A DNA stretch of 33,718 bases from Candidatus Methanoxibalbensis ujae (GCA_026134085.1 JAOQIN010000018.1:1-33718), one strand, 5' to 3'; positions 1 to 8,327 are shown, numbered from the stretch's first letter. Notes: generated by a model from the letters alone, not told the origin. Program-made: numbers and translations.

Positions 1-2
1 GG

Positions 3-442
3 AAGAAATCAAATAACTGGCTGAAGCAGCTGAAGCGTTTATGCAAGATATACGAGAAAATAGAGAGGAGGAGAGACGACTCACAAGCGCGGTTTTATAA
101 CTATGCATAGCGGTTGAAGCCTTGAAGCATGAAGAGGAATCACAATCTTTCATCTGAAATTTCAATCTTAGGGGAAATTCCTTCACTACCTGCAAGGCTG
201 AAAGAGCCGGTAAGACAGTTGTGAAGGTTTCTCCAAGAGGAACATCCGAAGGTCTATCTTGGGATGACCCGTTGCGAGATCACATATCTGCTCGTAGAAT
301 GAAAGAGGACTGAAGAAACAGGGGCCGGCCCTCTGAGCCTGTTGAGAGGAGACCTATACTCCATGTTCCCGCAGAGGCGGTGATCACGGGCAAGTCTCCT
401 CTGAGAAGCAGGAACCCAACTGGATGCCCCTCTCTGAAGTGA
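3..442 (+). pseudogene. Decayed TnpB (IS200/IS605 OrfB-type) transposase, C-terminal part
   Basis: Three plus-strand reading segments together resemble the middle and end of an archaeal TnpB/OrfB nuclease. Positions 3-110 encode a basic stretch containing NNWLKQLKRLCKIYEKIERR, like the helical region before the second RuvC motif, and end at a stop. Positions 194-313, in another frame, encode GKTVVKVSPRGTSEGLSWD, like the RuvC/zinc-ribbon approach, and end at TGA 311-313. The same frame then continues from 314 to 442 with SEPVERRPILHVP and a final RNPTGCPSLK, typical of the tail of this group. The RuvC-II glutamate segment and a full zinc ribbon are missing, so the gene carries an internal deletion/frameshift and an in-frame stop and must be dead. 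It runs off the left edge. Family assignment is from pattern recognition of the conserved tail and is fairly secure; the exact subfamily is not. Confidence 0.6.
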
Positions 443-464
443 GGGGAGGAAGACACAATCTGCT

Positions 465-622
465 AAGGCTATGTCAACTACCTTATTGAATTCGCTACTA
501 AGTTTTGAATTAAATTTAATCGTATTTTTACTATCATTATCACCGACATTTATCCACTGATTGACTAAAACTACAGATGATAGTGCCACAATTACACAGG
601 AAACTATCAGGATCTTTTTCAT
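465..622 (-). pseudogene. Truncated secreted protein, signal peptide end only
   Basis: The start at 622 is preceded by GAGGTG at good spacing. The protein begins MKKILIVSCVIVALSSVVLV, a clear signal peptide or membrane anchor. About 30 polar residues follow (NDSKNTIKFNSKLSSEFNKV). From roughly position 465 leftward the reading frame enters sequence that belongs, on the other strand, to the end of the TnpB remnant, so the native C-terminus is gone. The open frame continues to 254, but those residues are a read-through of transposon DNA. The simplest explanation is insertion of the TnpB element into a small secreted-protein gene. The original function cannot be told from what remains. Confidence 0.55.
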
Positions 623-728
623 TTCTGTCCCACCTCATTTCTTTTTTACCCATCATTATCTTTTTTATCCCTTAAATATTATTTCAAACTTTCCTTTTTG
701 GTCATATCTTTCGCCTAACGTTCTGGAG

Positions 729-845
729 ATATGTGAAGTTTGTGGAGCAGAAGCGGAGCAAAATTGGGCGAGCGCAAGCGAGCCACCTCCTGTCAGGCGT
801 GGGCGATAGACCCGAAGCAGAGTGGAAAGTTCGGCTCGGCGGCGC
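729..845 (+). repeat. Dispersed repeat, copy A
   Basis: This stretch shares blocks with the minus strand of 23063-23186. The blocks are TATGTGAAGTT, then GAGCAAAATT, GGCGAGCGCA and GCGAGCCACCTCCTGT, and a diverged tail reading GGGCGATAGACCC here. One frame of both copies gives YVKF...RAQASHLL...GD.P, so it may come from a decayed coding sequence of a mobile element. It ends against the stop of the restriction-modification operon with CGGCTCGGCGGC, a string that recurs inverted near 3775. Origin not recognised. Confidence 0.55.
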
Positions 846-849
846 CATT

Positions 850-2241
850 TTACTTTCTTTTTTTAAGATTTTCTTCAATTTTATCACAAACATCCTTCAT
901 AATTTCGGAGGCTTCTTCTACATTTCCCCTTTTTCTTTCACTGATCATCTTAAGATACACTTCTTTGAACCATGGTAGCTTGCTAAGGTCAGGTAATGAA
1001 AGGGGTATTTCTTTTAATAGAGATATAGGGATAGTCACAGTTCCAACTCCTCTTGCCAATCTTTTTATCTCTTTCTGAATCGTAGGGGTCTGTAGCCAAA
1101 AAGCAAGGTAGAATGGCGATATTCTTTTATCCTTTACCCTCAAAATATATATCCAGTCATCGGCAATTCCCTTTTCATTTTCTGAGGTTACTACTGCCGT
1201 ACGCCCTATACATCCAACTCCAACTCTGACAAAAACCAAATCCCCTATCTCAACATGAGCATTTTTATAATCCATAGAGCTATCTGATTTAACAAACTTT
1301 TTGTCCTTTGAAAAATCAATCCCTAATGAAGTGACAACTTTTGCTGAAATGAAAGGTATGCCCTCCTTGAAAAATTTTCTCTCTTTGCCATATTTCGTTC
1401 TTCCCTGCTTTATTTCTATATCAAAGTCTTTTAACTTTGGAAGTCCCTCAAGGAGTGGATTTTTATCTAAATAAAACTCTGGATATAAAAACTCATTCGG
1501 ATAGGTGAGGATAGATTTTTTAAAATTCCCCGATCGTAGCTCTTCCAGATTTTTAACCGCTACAAAAAGAACTTTTTCACTTCTAACCTTTTCCTTTTTA
1601 CCTATTAAGATGCATGTCTTTGATGTCGTTTTTCCATTTCTAAATATACTTCTCGGCAGAGAAAATATGGCTATTATGGATAAATGCTCTTTAATATAAC
1701 TTCTAACATAACTTAACTGAATGTTAGAAAAAATTCCTTGAGGCAGTATTATACCTATCACTCCTCTGGGTCTGCATAATCTAATAAATTTTTCTAAGAA
1801 TAATATTTCTATAGCCTGAGATTTTCTTCCTTTGCCAAGTTCAAACTCATTTAAAATAGTAAGATCTTTTACTCTTCCATATTTAGAAGAAAAAGGGGGA
1901 TTACCGACTACGAGATCAAATATACCTTCAGGTTTTAACCCCAATCCATCATCTATGTGAATATATTTCTTTATATCACGAGGTAAAAAGTTTAAAATTG
2001 AGCCGTCTATATCCACACCATAGGGTTTAAATCCCTCGCTTTTTAAACTTCGCAGAAAAACGCCATCACCACATGCTGGATCACATGCAATTCCCTTCCT
2101 GTCTTTCAACTGTTTTGATGCAAAAGATACAATAAAATCAGCAACTTCTTGCGGTGTCCAGAATTGCCCATACACTTTTTCTTTTCTATTGAAATGCTGA
2201 ATAGCTTGGTTTGAAATCCAATTCATTTTCACTTCCTGCAT
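850..2241 (-). CDS. N6-adenine DNA methyltransferase with C-terminal target-recognition domain
   Basis: A 463-aa protein of the gamma-class (M.TaqI/HsdM-like) order. The SAM-binding motif I is DPACGDGVFL at about residues 54-63 and the catalytic motif IV is NPPF at about 114-117. Residues from about 270 to the end (GIPFISAKVV, GDLVFVRVGVGCIGRTAVV, ARGVGTVTIPISLLKEIPL) look like a target-recognition domain of the HsdS/TaqI type. It therefore probably both recognises and methylates its site, transferring a methyl group from SAM to adenine N6. No nuclease motif is evident within it. The start at 2241 has GGTGGTG before it and overlaps the preceding gene's stop by 13 bases, so it is translated as part of an operon with the two genes upstream. 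Confidence 0.85.
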   Translation of the reverse strand: MQEVKMNWISNQAIQHFNRKEKVYGQFWTPQEVADFIVSFASKQLKDRKGIACDPACGDGVFLRSLKSEGFKPYGVDIDGSILNFLPRDIKKYIHIDDGLGLKPEGIFDLVVGNPPFSSKYGRVKDLTILNEFELGKGRKSQAIEILFLEKFIRLCRPRGVIGIILPQGIFSNIQLSYVRSYIKEHLSIIAIFSLPRSIFRNGKTTSKTCILIGKKEKVRSEKVLFVAVKNLEELRSGNFKKSILTYPNEFLYPEFYLDKNPLLEGLPKLKDFDIEIKQGRTKYGKERKFFKEGIPFISAKVVTSLGIDFSKDKKFVKSDSSMDYKNAHVEIGDLVFVRVGVGCIGRTAVVTSENEKGIADDWIYILRVKDKRISPFYLAFWLQTPTIQKEIKRLARGVGTVTIPISLLKEIPLSLPDLSKLPWFKEVYLKMISERKRGNVEEASEIMKDVCDKIEENLKKRK

Positions 2242-2972
2242 TTTGACACCACCTGTTGCAAAATTGATTGTATATCGTTTCTATGCTGACAGGAAGCTAT
2301 GGCAAAAGCTTTAACAATATCAATAATAATTTCCTTGTTTTCGGAAGTTATCTCTAATATTCCAAACTCTCTTGGCCTTGCGGTTCTCCCCATTAACAAT
2401 TTCCCACCCCCATCTTTTAATTGATTTATATAGATGCAGAGGTAAACCATAGCCTGTAACCCCACAGCTCTTTGTTTATGCTTAAGGATAATCTCTACAA
2501 AATAACCTTTTTCTGCGTTATTTTTTATGAATAGCGGTGATTTTTCTATAAATTTTTGAAATCCTCCTTTTACCTCATATTTTGTCCCTTCTCTTAATAT
2601 TTCTTCATTTTCTTCCAGCGTATCCTCTTTTTTTATATCTTTAATGAAAGTTTCCATCTCTCGAATATCATTATTTGAAAGAATTCCGATTTTAATTCCT
2701 TCGCAAAGTAACTTTGTTAATTCAAAACCGACTTGCCCATTTAATTTAATATCCTCTACTTTTGATTCAACAGGTGGATTGTCTGTAGCATATGAAATTT
2801 GCCACTCTACATAATCAATTTCTTTAAAAACTTCTTTTCTTGTAGCTATTGGGATTCCATAATTTGATGTTTTCCCTCTTCTTTTTACACGTATCTTCCC
2901 TGTGGGATTAGTTAGAGGTAACTTTACTATTAGTTTGCCTTTCCCCACCTCTATTTTAGCTGGTATGTTCAT
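2229..2972 (-). CDS. Probable restriction endonuclease of the operon (unrecognised family)
   Basis: A 247-aa protein sandwiched between two DNA methyltransferases, with overlaps of 4 bases (ATGA) upstream and 13 bases downstream. No family is recognised from sequence. Visible features are a basic beta-rich N-terminus, an acidic middle (about residues 100-125) and a stretch ending GYFVEIILKHKQ that could supply the E-x-K part of a PD-(D/E)XK nuclease core. A proline-arginine segment, GRTARPREFG, lies at about 195-204. Assignment as a nuclease rests on position: a gene locked between two methylases is usually the cognate restriction enzyme. SD GGGAAGG precedes the ATG at 2972. Alternative: a controller or accessory protein, though it looks long for that. 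Confidence 0.5.
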   Translation of the reverse strand: MNIPAKIEVGKGKLIVKLPLTNPTGKIRVKRRGKTSNYGIPIATRKEVFKEIDYVEWQISYATDNPPVESKVEDIKLNGQVGFELTKLLCEGIKIGILSNNDIREMETFIKDIKKEDTLEENEEILREGTKYEVKGGFQKFIEKSPLFIKNNAEKGYFVEIILKHKQRAVGLQAMVYLCIYINQLKDGGGKLLMGRTARPREFGILEITSENKEIIIDIVKAFAIASCQHRNDIQSILQQVVSKCRK

Positions 2973-3715
2973 TTTCCTTCCCTTTCATTAAAAAATAACT
3001 TTCCCTGATAATATGTTTTATGGTTAACAAATTTGTTAACCCTTTTTTGTGCCAATTTCCAGTATGATTCTTCTATTTCAAAACCTATAAATTTTCTGTT
3101 TAATTGAATACACGCAACAGCAGTACTTCCACTTCCTATAAAAGGATCTAAAACAATATCATCCTCTCCTGTAAACATTTTCAAAATTTCCCTAAGGAAA
3201 TGTTTTGGTTTTGGAGTTGGATGATCCATATATCCTTCATCAGGCTCAACCATCTTCCCGGGGGTATCAACAAAAATATCTTTTCCCAAATGGGGAATTT
3301 TAGGATTGCCTTTTTTAAAAACGAAAGCGGACATATACTTTGTGTCCCCTATGGGAGATCTGACCATCCCCTCTGGACAGTAGAGAACAACCTGCCAGAA
3401 ATATTTGAATGGATTATTTTCAAATAGTTTTGGCAAAAACTTTGTACTGAAAAAGGTAATAAAGAAACTGTCATCTTTTAACACCCTGTAGCATTCAGGC
3501 AAGATTCTGTAAAATGTAGTTAAATCAGCATCGTTCTTTATCCCATCTTTACTAAGTCCATACGGGGGGTCAGTCAAAACAACATCTACAGAATTGTCAG
3601 GGATTAATTTGATAAGGTCTAATGCATCTCCCAAAATTATTTTGTTTATGAAATCTTCTGGAAATCTTAATTTTTTCTGTATTAATTCATTCATTATTTT
3701 ATTTGCTCGGCTCAT
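2969..3715 (-). CDS. Beta-class DNA methyltransferase (N4-cytosine or N6-adenine)
   Basis: Catalytic motif IV, VVLTDPPYGLSKDG, comes first. The SAM-binding motif I, DIVLDPFIGSGSTAVACI, lies near the C-terminus. This is the beta-class order seen in M.MboII/RsrI-like enzymes. The DPPYG form is compatible with N6-adenine or N4-cytosine modification. The frame stays open to 3838, but I start at 3715 because that ATG is preceded by GGAGAGAG. The upstream extension reads through repeat-like DNA (QLSEIWLGGS) and lacks any SD. It is first in the operon and overlaps the next gene by ATGA. Two methylases with one candidate nuclease suggest a type II system with an asymmetric site, each strand methylated by a different enzyme. 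Confidence 0.85.
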   Translation of the reverse strand: MSRANKIMNELIQKKLRFPEDFINKIILGDALDLIKLIPDNSVDVVLTDPPYGLSKDGIKNDADLTTFYRILPECYRVLKDDSFFITFFSTKFLPKLFENNPFKYFWQVVLYCPEGMVRSPIGDTKYMSAFVFKKGNPKIPHLGKDIFVDTPGKMVEPDEGYMDHPTPKPKHFLREILKMFTGEDDIVLDPFIGSGSTAVACIQLNRKFIGFEIEESYWKLAQKRVNKFVNHKTYYQGKLFFNEREGK

Positions 3716-3768
3716 GATCACTCTCTCCATAATACCATAATTTAATTGATTCCAGCCTTTTAAATCTA

Positions 3769-3785
3769 TTGATGAGCCGCCGAGC
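3769..3785 (-). repeat. Inverted copy of the CGGCTCGGCGGC end sequence
   Basis: On the minus strand this reads TTTGGCTCGGCGGCTCAT. At 825-843 the plus strand reads TTCGGCTCGGCGGCGCCA. The two face each other across the whole restriction-modification operon and share an identical 11-base core, GGCTCGGCGGC. They may be the ends of the segment that brought the operon in, or chance GC-rich strings. No target-site duplication was found. Confidence 0.35.
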
Positions 3786-4095
3786 CAAATTTCGGACAAC
3801 TGGCAGGTATGCGAAATTTGCAGGATATAGCAATCCACATCCTCCTGTTGATCTCAAAGGTCGAGCCACGAAGTTGATGAGGGCGAAGTGGAGGCATCAT
3901 TTTCTACACTTTCTTTGGGGAATTCCATGGTTTATCTATTAATTAAATATGCAAAAGCGAATGCAAAAGCGCAAAACCACACTGGACAACCGCACCCGCT
4001 GCATAACAAGGGTTTGAGCAAAACTTGCGAAGCCGAATGCCATGAAGTCAGCCAATTTATAATATTGCTGGCTATTCTTTCCGGTCTTTCAGGCT
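3786..4095. other. Intergenic, no credible gene; contains a 12-bp tandem duplication
   Basis: No convincing coding sequence in any frame; the plus-strand open frame from 3888 has no SD and low-complexity composition. A direct duplication of ATGCAAAAGCGA/C lies at 3949-3972. Confidence 0.5.
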
Positions 4096-4260
4096 TCATC
4101 CAACATCATATATGTCCAGCGGATGAATTGGATGCTCAAATACCAACAACACAGAATCTGCGTTCTCAAGCAAAAGATGTTGAGAGCATAACTGAAAAAA
4201 AATTTGGGAATCTCTCTTTATTTGCACATATTCAGTATCACTTTTGATTTCACCTCCCAT
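4096..4260 (-). CDS. Small hypothetical protein (54 aa)
   Basis: The ATG at 4260 follows AGGAGGTG with 8 bases between, an excellent SD. A second GGGAGGTG lies just inside the frame, part of a local duplication of the SD segment (about 4245-4275). The product begins MGGEIKSDTEYVQIKRDSQI and ends in a hydrophobic/proline segment, VLLVFEHPIHPLDIYDV. No family is recognised. The strong SD argues for translation, but the frame may be the 5' remnant of a longer decayed gene. Confidence 0.35.
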   Translation of the reverse strand: MGGEIKSDTEYVQIKRDSQIFFQLCSQHLLLENADSVLLVFEHPIHPLDIYDVG

Positions 4261-4501
4261 TTCAATTTCACCTCCTATCGTAGCATGACAAAGTGAGAGA
4301 GGTGGCATCGACGATCGCCGTTATCGTATTGAAGACATACAATATCTTTCGCCTCTTCGAGTGACTCCTCAGGTAACCTCCTTATCGCCTTATTAGTATT
4401 TTCCAGTCATCTCGTATAATCGCTTGCAGCTAATGCTCGGGCGAGGAGTGGAATTGCCCGACCACGGCTACTTTTGCCAGCGTTATTATTGCTTTTATTG
4501 T
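4261..4501. other. Intergenic, nothing recognised
   Basis: Between the small ORF and the terminator region of the next minus-strand gene. No supported ORF or RNA signal seen on either strand. Confidence 0.5.
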
Positions 4502-4540
4502 ATAATTTTTTTTATAAAAAAATAAAAAAAATAATATTTA
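4502..4540 (-). terminator. T-rich terminator after the GATase-like gene
   Basis: On the minus strand, just past the stop at 4556, two T tracts (TATTTTTTTTATTTTTTT) follow a short spacer. Oligo-T runs like this are the usual archaeal termination signal. No strong hairpin precedes them. Confidence 0.5.
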
Positions 4541-4555
4541 CTGTACTGCGCATGC

Positions 4556-5830
4556 TTACGCCACACCCTCAATTTCATCCACTATTTCTGTCGCTATATC
4601 CTCCAGCGGTGGCATTGACGACATTGCAGTAGTCTTTCCACACTTCGGGCAGTAAGACCAGCATGCGCAATCCGCATCTAATTCCTGACCTGTCTCCGGG
4701 TCCTGCAAGTCAACATACCATACAGCACTGAAAGGCGTTTCGCCCCATTCGCCTATGTGGAACGGCACTTCAAATGTCTTATTGAAGTTTGCTGGTAATG
4801 TCACTCTGTATATTTGTCTCCAATACCCAAACGTAGGAACGCCAAGGTACAATTTGAATATTACTGGATCGTCTGTTGGATTGGAGATATCCATGGTAAC
4901 CTTCATATTGTCGCAAGGACAGTATTTGAATTTGTCTGTGGAGATTGATACCGAGGGCTTTTCTTCTGCTAATAGCCACTCTACAATATTTGACAATAGT
5001 AGTTTTTCCTCATCTGTAAGTATCTCTGGATAGTAGCTGGGATGTAAAGGGGTCATATCTCCACAGAACACTGCTTTTCCTGATCCATACTCAACTGCAG
5101 CTAAGACAGGAGGATATGAAGTATAATAGGTTGAATTGGCGTCATCGTCTCCTTTTGCTATGATTTTAGATGGTAAATCCACATTTAAAGAGCAACCTGC
5201 ATAGTAACCGAAGCTTTCTACTCCTTCTGTTATTGGATGTGTCTCGAGAATATGAATAAGTGGCCAATAATAGGTCCCGTTTACATTATCTGTTGGATCA
5301 TAAACTGTGTCATCGTTGAATGTAACACCGAACTCTTGGGAGACTGAATTTGTTGTAGTATCTCTTCCGTATTCTCCAAAGACCCATATTCCTCCACCAT
5401 CTTCGACATAACTCACTATAGAATCGATTTCAGAACTCGTAAATTCGATTTCAGCATAAGGTATCAGAAATATATCATATCCTTCTAACCTGCTGCGGGT
5501 TATAGGTCCTGTGCTGAGTTGATCTACTATCCATCCCTGAGATACGAGATAATCTGTGAATCCGCTTACATTAAAAGTCTGACCATGAGTGCGATCAATT
5601 AACATTTTTCCCTGTGATAATATGGGTTCCGAAATTTTTTGATTTTGATTTTGATTTTGATCTTGATCTTGATTCATTGGAGGCAGCACTCCTTCTGTTG
5701 CGTCAGCATCATTATCGGCTTGCACACTTGCTGTAATTGCTCCAGCCATACCTATTAGCCCAGCCATACCTATTAGCAATACCGCGCAAACCGTCAACAC
5801 CACCGCTTTTCTTCTTTTTTTGCTTTTCAT
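4556..5830 (-). CDS. Secreted GATase-like (DUF4350-type) domain protein
   Basis: A 424-aa protein. The N-terminus is basic (MKSKKRRK) with a hydrophobic signal/anchor at about residues 9-35, so it is exported. A low-complexity DQ/NQ linker follows (about 53-64), encoded by a 6-bp DNA repeat. Residues about 70-290 have the alternating strands and glycine-rich turns of a class I glutamine-amidotransferase-like fold (YDIFLIPYAEIEF, VEDGGGIWVFGEYG, GSGKAVFCGD). This is the shape seen in DUF4350/ThuA-like domains, and no catalytic Cys-His-Glu triad is evident. Residues about 295-385 look like an immunoglobulin-like beta domain (VTMDISNPTDDPVIFKLYLG). The C-terminus has CPKCG and may bind metal. 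Likely a surface-bound binding protein; the ligand is unknown. SD GAGGTG and TATA promoter are present upstream. Confidence 0.65.
   Translation of the reverse strand: MKSKKRRKAVVLTVCAVLLIGMAGLIGMAGAITASVQADNDADATEGVLPPMNQDQDQNQNQNQKISEPILSQGKMLIDRTHGQTFNVSGFTDYLVSQGWIVDQLSTGPITRSRLEGYDIFLIPYAEIEFTSSEIDSIVSYVEDGGGIWVFGEYGRDTTTNSVSQEFGVTFNDDTVYDPTDNVNGTYYWPLIHILETHPITEGVESFGYYAGCSLNVDLPSKIIAKGDDDANSTYYTSYPPVLAAVEYGSGKAVFCGDMTPLHPSYYPEILTDEEKLLLSNIVEWLLAEEKPSVSISTDKFKYCPCDNMKVTMDISNPTDDPVIFKLYLGVPTFGYWRQIYRVTLPANFNKTFEVPFHIGEWGETPFSAVWYVDLQDPETGQELDADCACWSYCPKCGKTTAMSSMPPLEDIATEIVDEIEGVA
5742..5777 (-). repeat. 18-bp in-frame tandem duplication in the signal peptide
   Basis: CCAGCCATACCTATTAGC occurs twice back to back (plus-strand sequence). 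It duplicates six residues and gives LIGMAGLIGMAG in the hydrophobic core of the signal peptide. The duplication keeps frame and lengthens the membrane segment. Confidence 0.8.
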
Positions 5831-5834
5831 TTTT

Positions 5835-5874
5835 CTTTTTCACCTCTTATTTAACTTTTTCACCTCCTATTTAA
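5835..5874 (-). repeat. 20-bp tandem duplication carrying two Shine-Dalgarno sites
   Basis: Two adjacent 20-bp units (one mismatch) lie directly upstream of the GATase-like gene. Each reads, on the minus strand, TTAAATAGGAGGTGAAAAAG or the AAGAGGTG variant. Only the copy nearer the ATG is at usable spacing. Confidence 0.8.
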
Positions 5875-5888
5875 CGGTGATTGTATGG

Positions 5889-5899
5889 CCTTTAAAAAG
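5889..5899 (-). promoter_or_regulatory. TATA promoter of the GATase-like gene
   Basis: CTTTTTAAAGG on the minus strand is followed directly by CCATACA. It lies about 64 bases before the ATG, giving an estimated 35-40 base leader that carries the SD sites. The same arrangement is seen before the C25 peptidase. Confidence 0.5.
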
Positions 5900-6145
5900 T
5901 TTTTGGTTTTCACGCGCATAGGTTACTCAGCAGCCTTTGCCTTATCTGATGTGTGTTCTGTGAGAAGGTAGTAATCTGTGAGAATGCAGTAAAGAAAGGA
6001 TGACGGGTAGCGAAGTCCACCCTGTGGATTCATATGATTCTTCACTGAATCTCCGAAACAACAGCCCATCCATCATATCCAAGTCCCTCGCCGCACATTC
6101 AGCATGCCCTTGTTGATTTCATTCTCTCCCTTTTCACATTTCACA
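5900..6145. other. Intergenic, with an 18-bp duplication
   Basis: No gene is supported. TCTGTGAGAAGGTAGTAA and a two-mismatch copy lie in tandem at 5957-5992. Confidence 0.6.
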
Positions 6146-8266
6146 TCAAATTCTGACATTGATCTGACGGAAGCGATGTGCTGGAGCCTTGAAACAGACA
6201 GAAACTATGCGTCTTGGAGGAAATGGAGTTATCATGATTTCTCTTAAAGGAATTCTTATATGTGTGGAAGAAGGTTCTATTCTCTTGAGCATTTTATCTC
6301 TGTACCAGACAGTGATGACACTTCCCTTGGGGCAACTGGACAATGTAATGTCGAGATAAGTCCCTCTCTTTACAGCCTGTATATCTATTGTGATAGGATT
6401 GGCTTTCCATAGCTCTATCGTTGGATCGCCTATGACGTGATAAATTTCAAAGTGGTCCTTGATACCTTCGTTGTCTCCACTATGTGCAACCGGCAGATAG
6501 GATTTTGCGTAATTGAGGATATCTCCCAAACGGTTGTATTTCACAGGATAGCTTGCTGTTGAACCCGGGAATGTGGGCAAAACACCAGCCCACACAGCAT
6601 CAAAAAGCGCCTTTATCAGGCTGTCGTTACGCCATGTCCCTGAAGCTCTGCTGGCCGCTATCAGTGACGGTGCTCCCCCTTTCATTCTCAATATCTTCTC
6701 CGCAAAGGATTCAGTGGGACCTGCCAAGTCAAATTTCCCTGTCAAACAGTTAATGCTGAAAAAAATCGTCGGATATTCACTGGTAATTGCGTCCAGGTGG
6801 CTTTTCTTAAAAGAAGGATGACTCCAACCATCTGGACCTCCGTGATCCCTGTGCCCGATGATCAACTGTCCCTCTGCAGTTGCGGAAATTAACATTCCTG
6901 TTGCGGTATCAGCATCCACTATGGAATCCCTGACTTCCTGCGGGACCGGAGTGCCATCGCGGTAGAACTGTGGATTGGGGTTATTGGAAACATATACTCT
7001 TTCAACATCAAACCCAAGCATGACCATACGCTCCCGAATATCCTCCAAAGTCTTTATGTATTTTCTGTCCGCTCTTCCATCCTGCGGATAATTATCCTGG
7101 AAATATGCAGCAAATGTCATCCTGCGATAGTATTCAGGGTCGCAAGGAGGATTCTTTTCATAGCGAATGATCTGATCTACCACATCCATTCCCTCTTCCA
7201 ATGTCCTGACAGGTATGCGACCTATTGAGAGCCAGGGCAACACCAAGTCAGCAGAGCTTGTTGCATCTCTTGGAGTTGAATAGTAATAATCCGTAATATT
7301 AGAACCAAACGGCCCACCAGATATTGTCTCAGATGCAATCATATCCACATCGCCAAATAAAAGGACATATCGCAAACGAGAAAGAAGGAATCCTCTTCTT
7401 CTGCGGATGTATGTTTTTATCTCGTTAACCGAATTACCAATTTCTGAAATGGAGACAGTTTCCGTAAGTAGACCACGCATATTTTTCCATTTTGCCAGTT
7501 TTTCTGCTGCATCCCTGAGAGTGTCGTGATATATGATCAGAAATTCCGGTCCTGAAGGGATGGGAGGAACAGGAGGACGTGGTTCAATTCCCAGCCTCTC
7601 CTCAATTCTTCTTCTCGGATTGAGAAAAAGATTTCCATATACCTCTCTGTCGAGTTCTGGATGAAAGGGATACCCGGCTGATCCTTTTTTTGCTGGCATT
7701 ACCTGGATATCAACCACAATGTTGCCATAGCCTATCAGTTTCCTTTTTGCGGGATTATACTGAAATGGTCTTACATGAATCAACAGCGCGTTATAACCAT
7801 CTATCTCAAAGGGCCCAGTGACCTCAACGACATCGCTCGGATAGAGCTCATCCCTGGAATAGAAATCTCTGTCATACTCAAAGGCATGTTCCTGCTCCGC
7901 ATTATCCGTCAATTTCTCCTGCGCGGGCAACACCAGCACATCATCAAACTGTATCGGTTCGCCTTTCTTCACTGTAAACTTAAAATCGCAGTTGAAGGGA
8001 ATCTGCACATATCTGCCAAACGAAGGCAGCAAAGGCTTACCGCTTTCGGACAAAAAACCTACTTTTGGGATATCAACCTGCTTGAAGGACACCCTTTCTC
8101 CTTCCACATCCTGACTGTCGTCCGAAAGGTAGAATCCCGGGAAGATATACGATATGAAAATACGTCCCTTTGACTCTTCCACCTTGACAATAGGTTCTTC
8201 GCCGTAAATCTCGGCATCAAATCCCTCCGGGAGCCCTGCCGGATTTAAGGATTTGAACTCTCTCAT
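6146..8266 (-). CDS. Gingipain-type cysteine peptidase (family C25)
   Basis: A 706-aa protein from the ATG at 8266, chosen because GGAGGT precedes it; the open frame reaches 8305 without an SD. Residues about 60-235 match a C25-type propeptide region (PLLPSFGRYVQIP, YNALLIHVRPFQYNP). Residues about 240-590 are the caspase-like gingipain fold. The likely catalytic His lies in GHRDHGG (His475) and the catalytic Cys in INCLTGKFD (Cys507), which is the usual H-G and C-x-x-G pair. A beta-sandwich tail with IGDPTIELW follows, as in other C25 enzymes. Unlike secreted gingipains, the N-terminus (MREFKSLNPAGLPEGF) has no signal peptide. The enzyme is therefore either cytosolic or exported by an unrecognised route. 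Possible role: endopeptidase cleaving after basic residues; specificity is not readable. Confidence 0.85.
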   Translation of the reverse strand: MREFKSLNPAGLPEGFDAEIYGEEPIVKVEESKGRIFISYIFPGFYLSDDSQDVEGERVSFKQVDIPKVGFLSESGKPLLPSFGRYVQIPFNCDFKFTVKKGEPIQFDDVLVLPAQEKLTDNAEQEHAFEYDRDFYSRDELYPSDVVEVTGPFEIDGYNALLIHVRPFQYNPAKRKLIGYGNIVVDIQVMPAKKGSAGYPFHPELDREVYGNLFLNPRRRIEERLGIEPRPPVPPIPSGPEFLIIYHDTLRDAAEKLAKWKNMRGLLTETVSISEIGNSVNEIKTYIRRRRGFLLSRLRYVLLFGDVDMIASETISGGPFGSNITDYYYSTPRDATSSADLVLPWLSIGRIPVRTLEEGMDVVDQIIRYEKNPPCDPEYYRRMTFAAYFQDNYPQDGRADRKYIKTLEDIRERMVMLGFDVERVYVSNNPNPQFYRDGTPVPQEVRDSIVDADTATGMLISATAEGQLIIGHRDHGGPDGWSHPSFKKSHLDAITSEYPTIFFSINCLTGKFDLAGPTESFAEKILRMKGGAPSLIAASRASGTWRNDSLIKALFDAVWAGVLPTFPGSTASYPVKYNRLGDILNYAKSYLPVAHSGDNEGIKDHFEIYHVIGDPTIELWKANPITIDIQAVKRGTYLDITLSSCPKGSVITVWYRDKMLKRIEPSSTHIRIPLREIMITPFPPRRIVSVCFKAPAHRFRQINVRI

Positions 8267-8315
8267 TTTTCGACCTCCTTCACTTATCTTTCTCACCGGA
8301 TGCATTACTGCATGG

Positions 8316-8327
8316 CCTATATAAAAG
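8316..8327 (-). promoter_or_regulatory. TATA promoter of the C25 peptidase gene
   Basis: The minus strand reads ACTTTTATATAGGCCATGCA, with the TATA box centred about 55 bases before the ATG. The element just after the box, GGCCATGCA, is shared with two other promoters in this window. Confidence 0.55.

Noticed and set aside
2969-3838. Longer start at 3838 for the beta-class methylase
   Set aside because: The extra 41 residues read through repeat-like DNA and no SD precedes 3838, while 3715 has GGAGAGAG.
3888-4247. 119-codon plus-strand ORF
   Set aside because: No SD, and it lies antisense to a small ORF with a strong SD; composition reflects the duplicated GCAAAAGCG unit.
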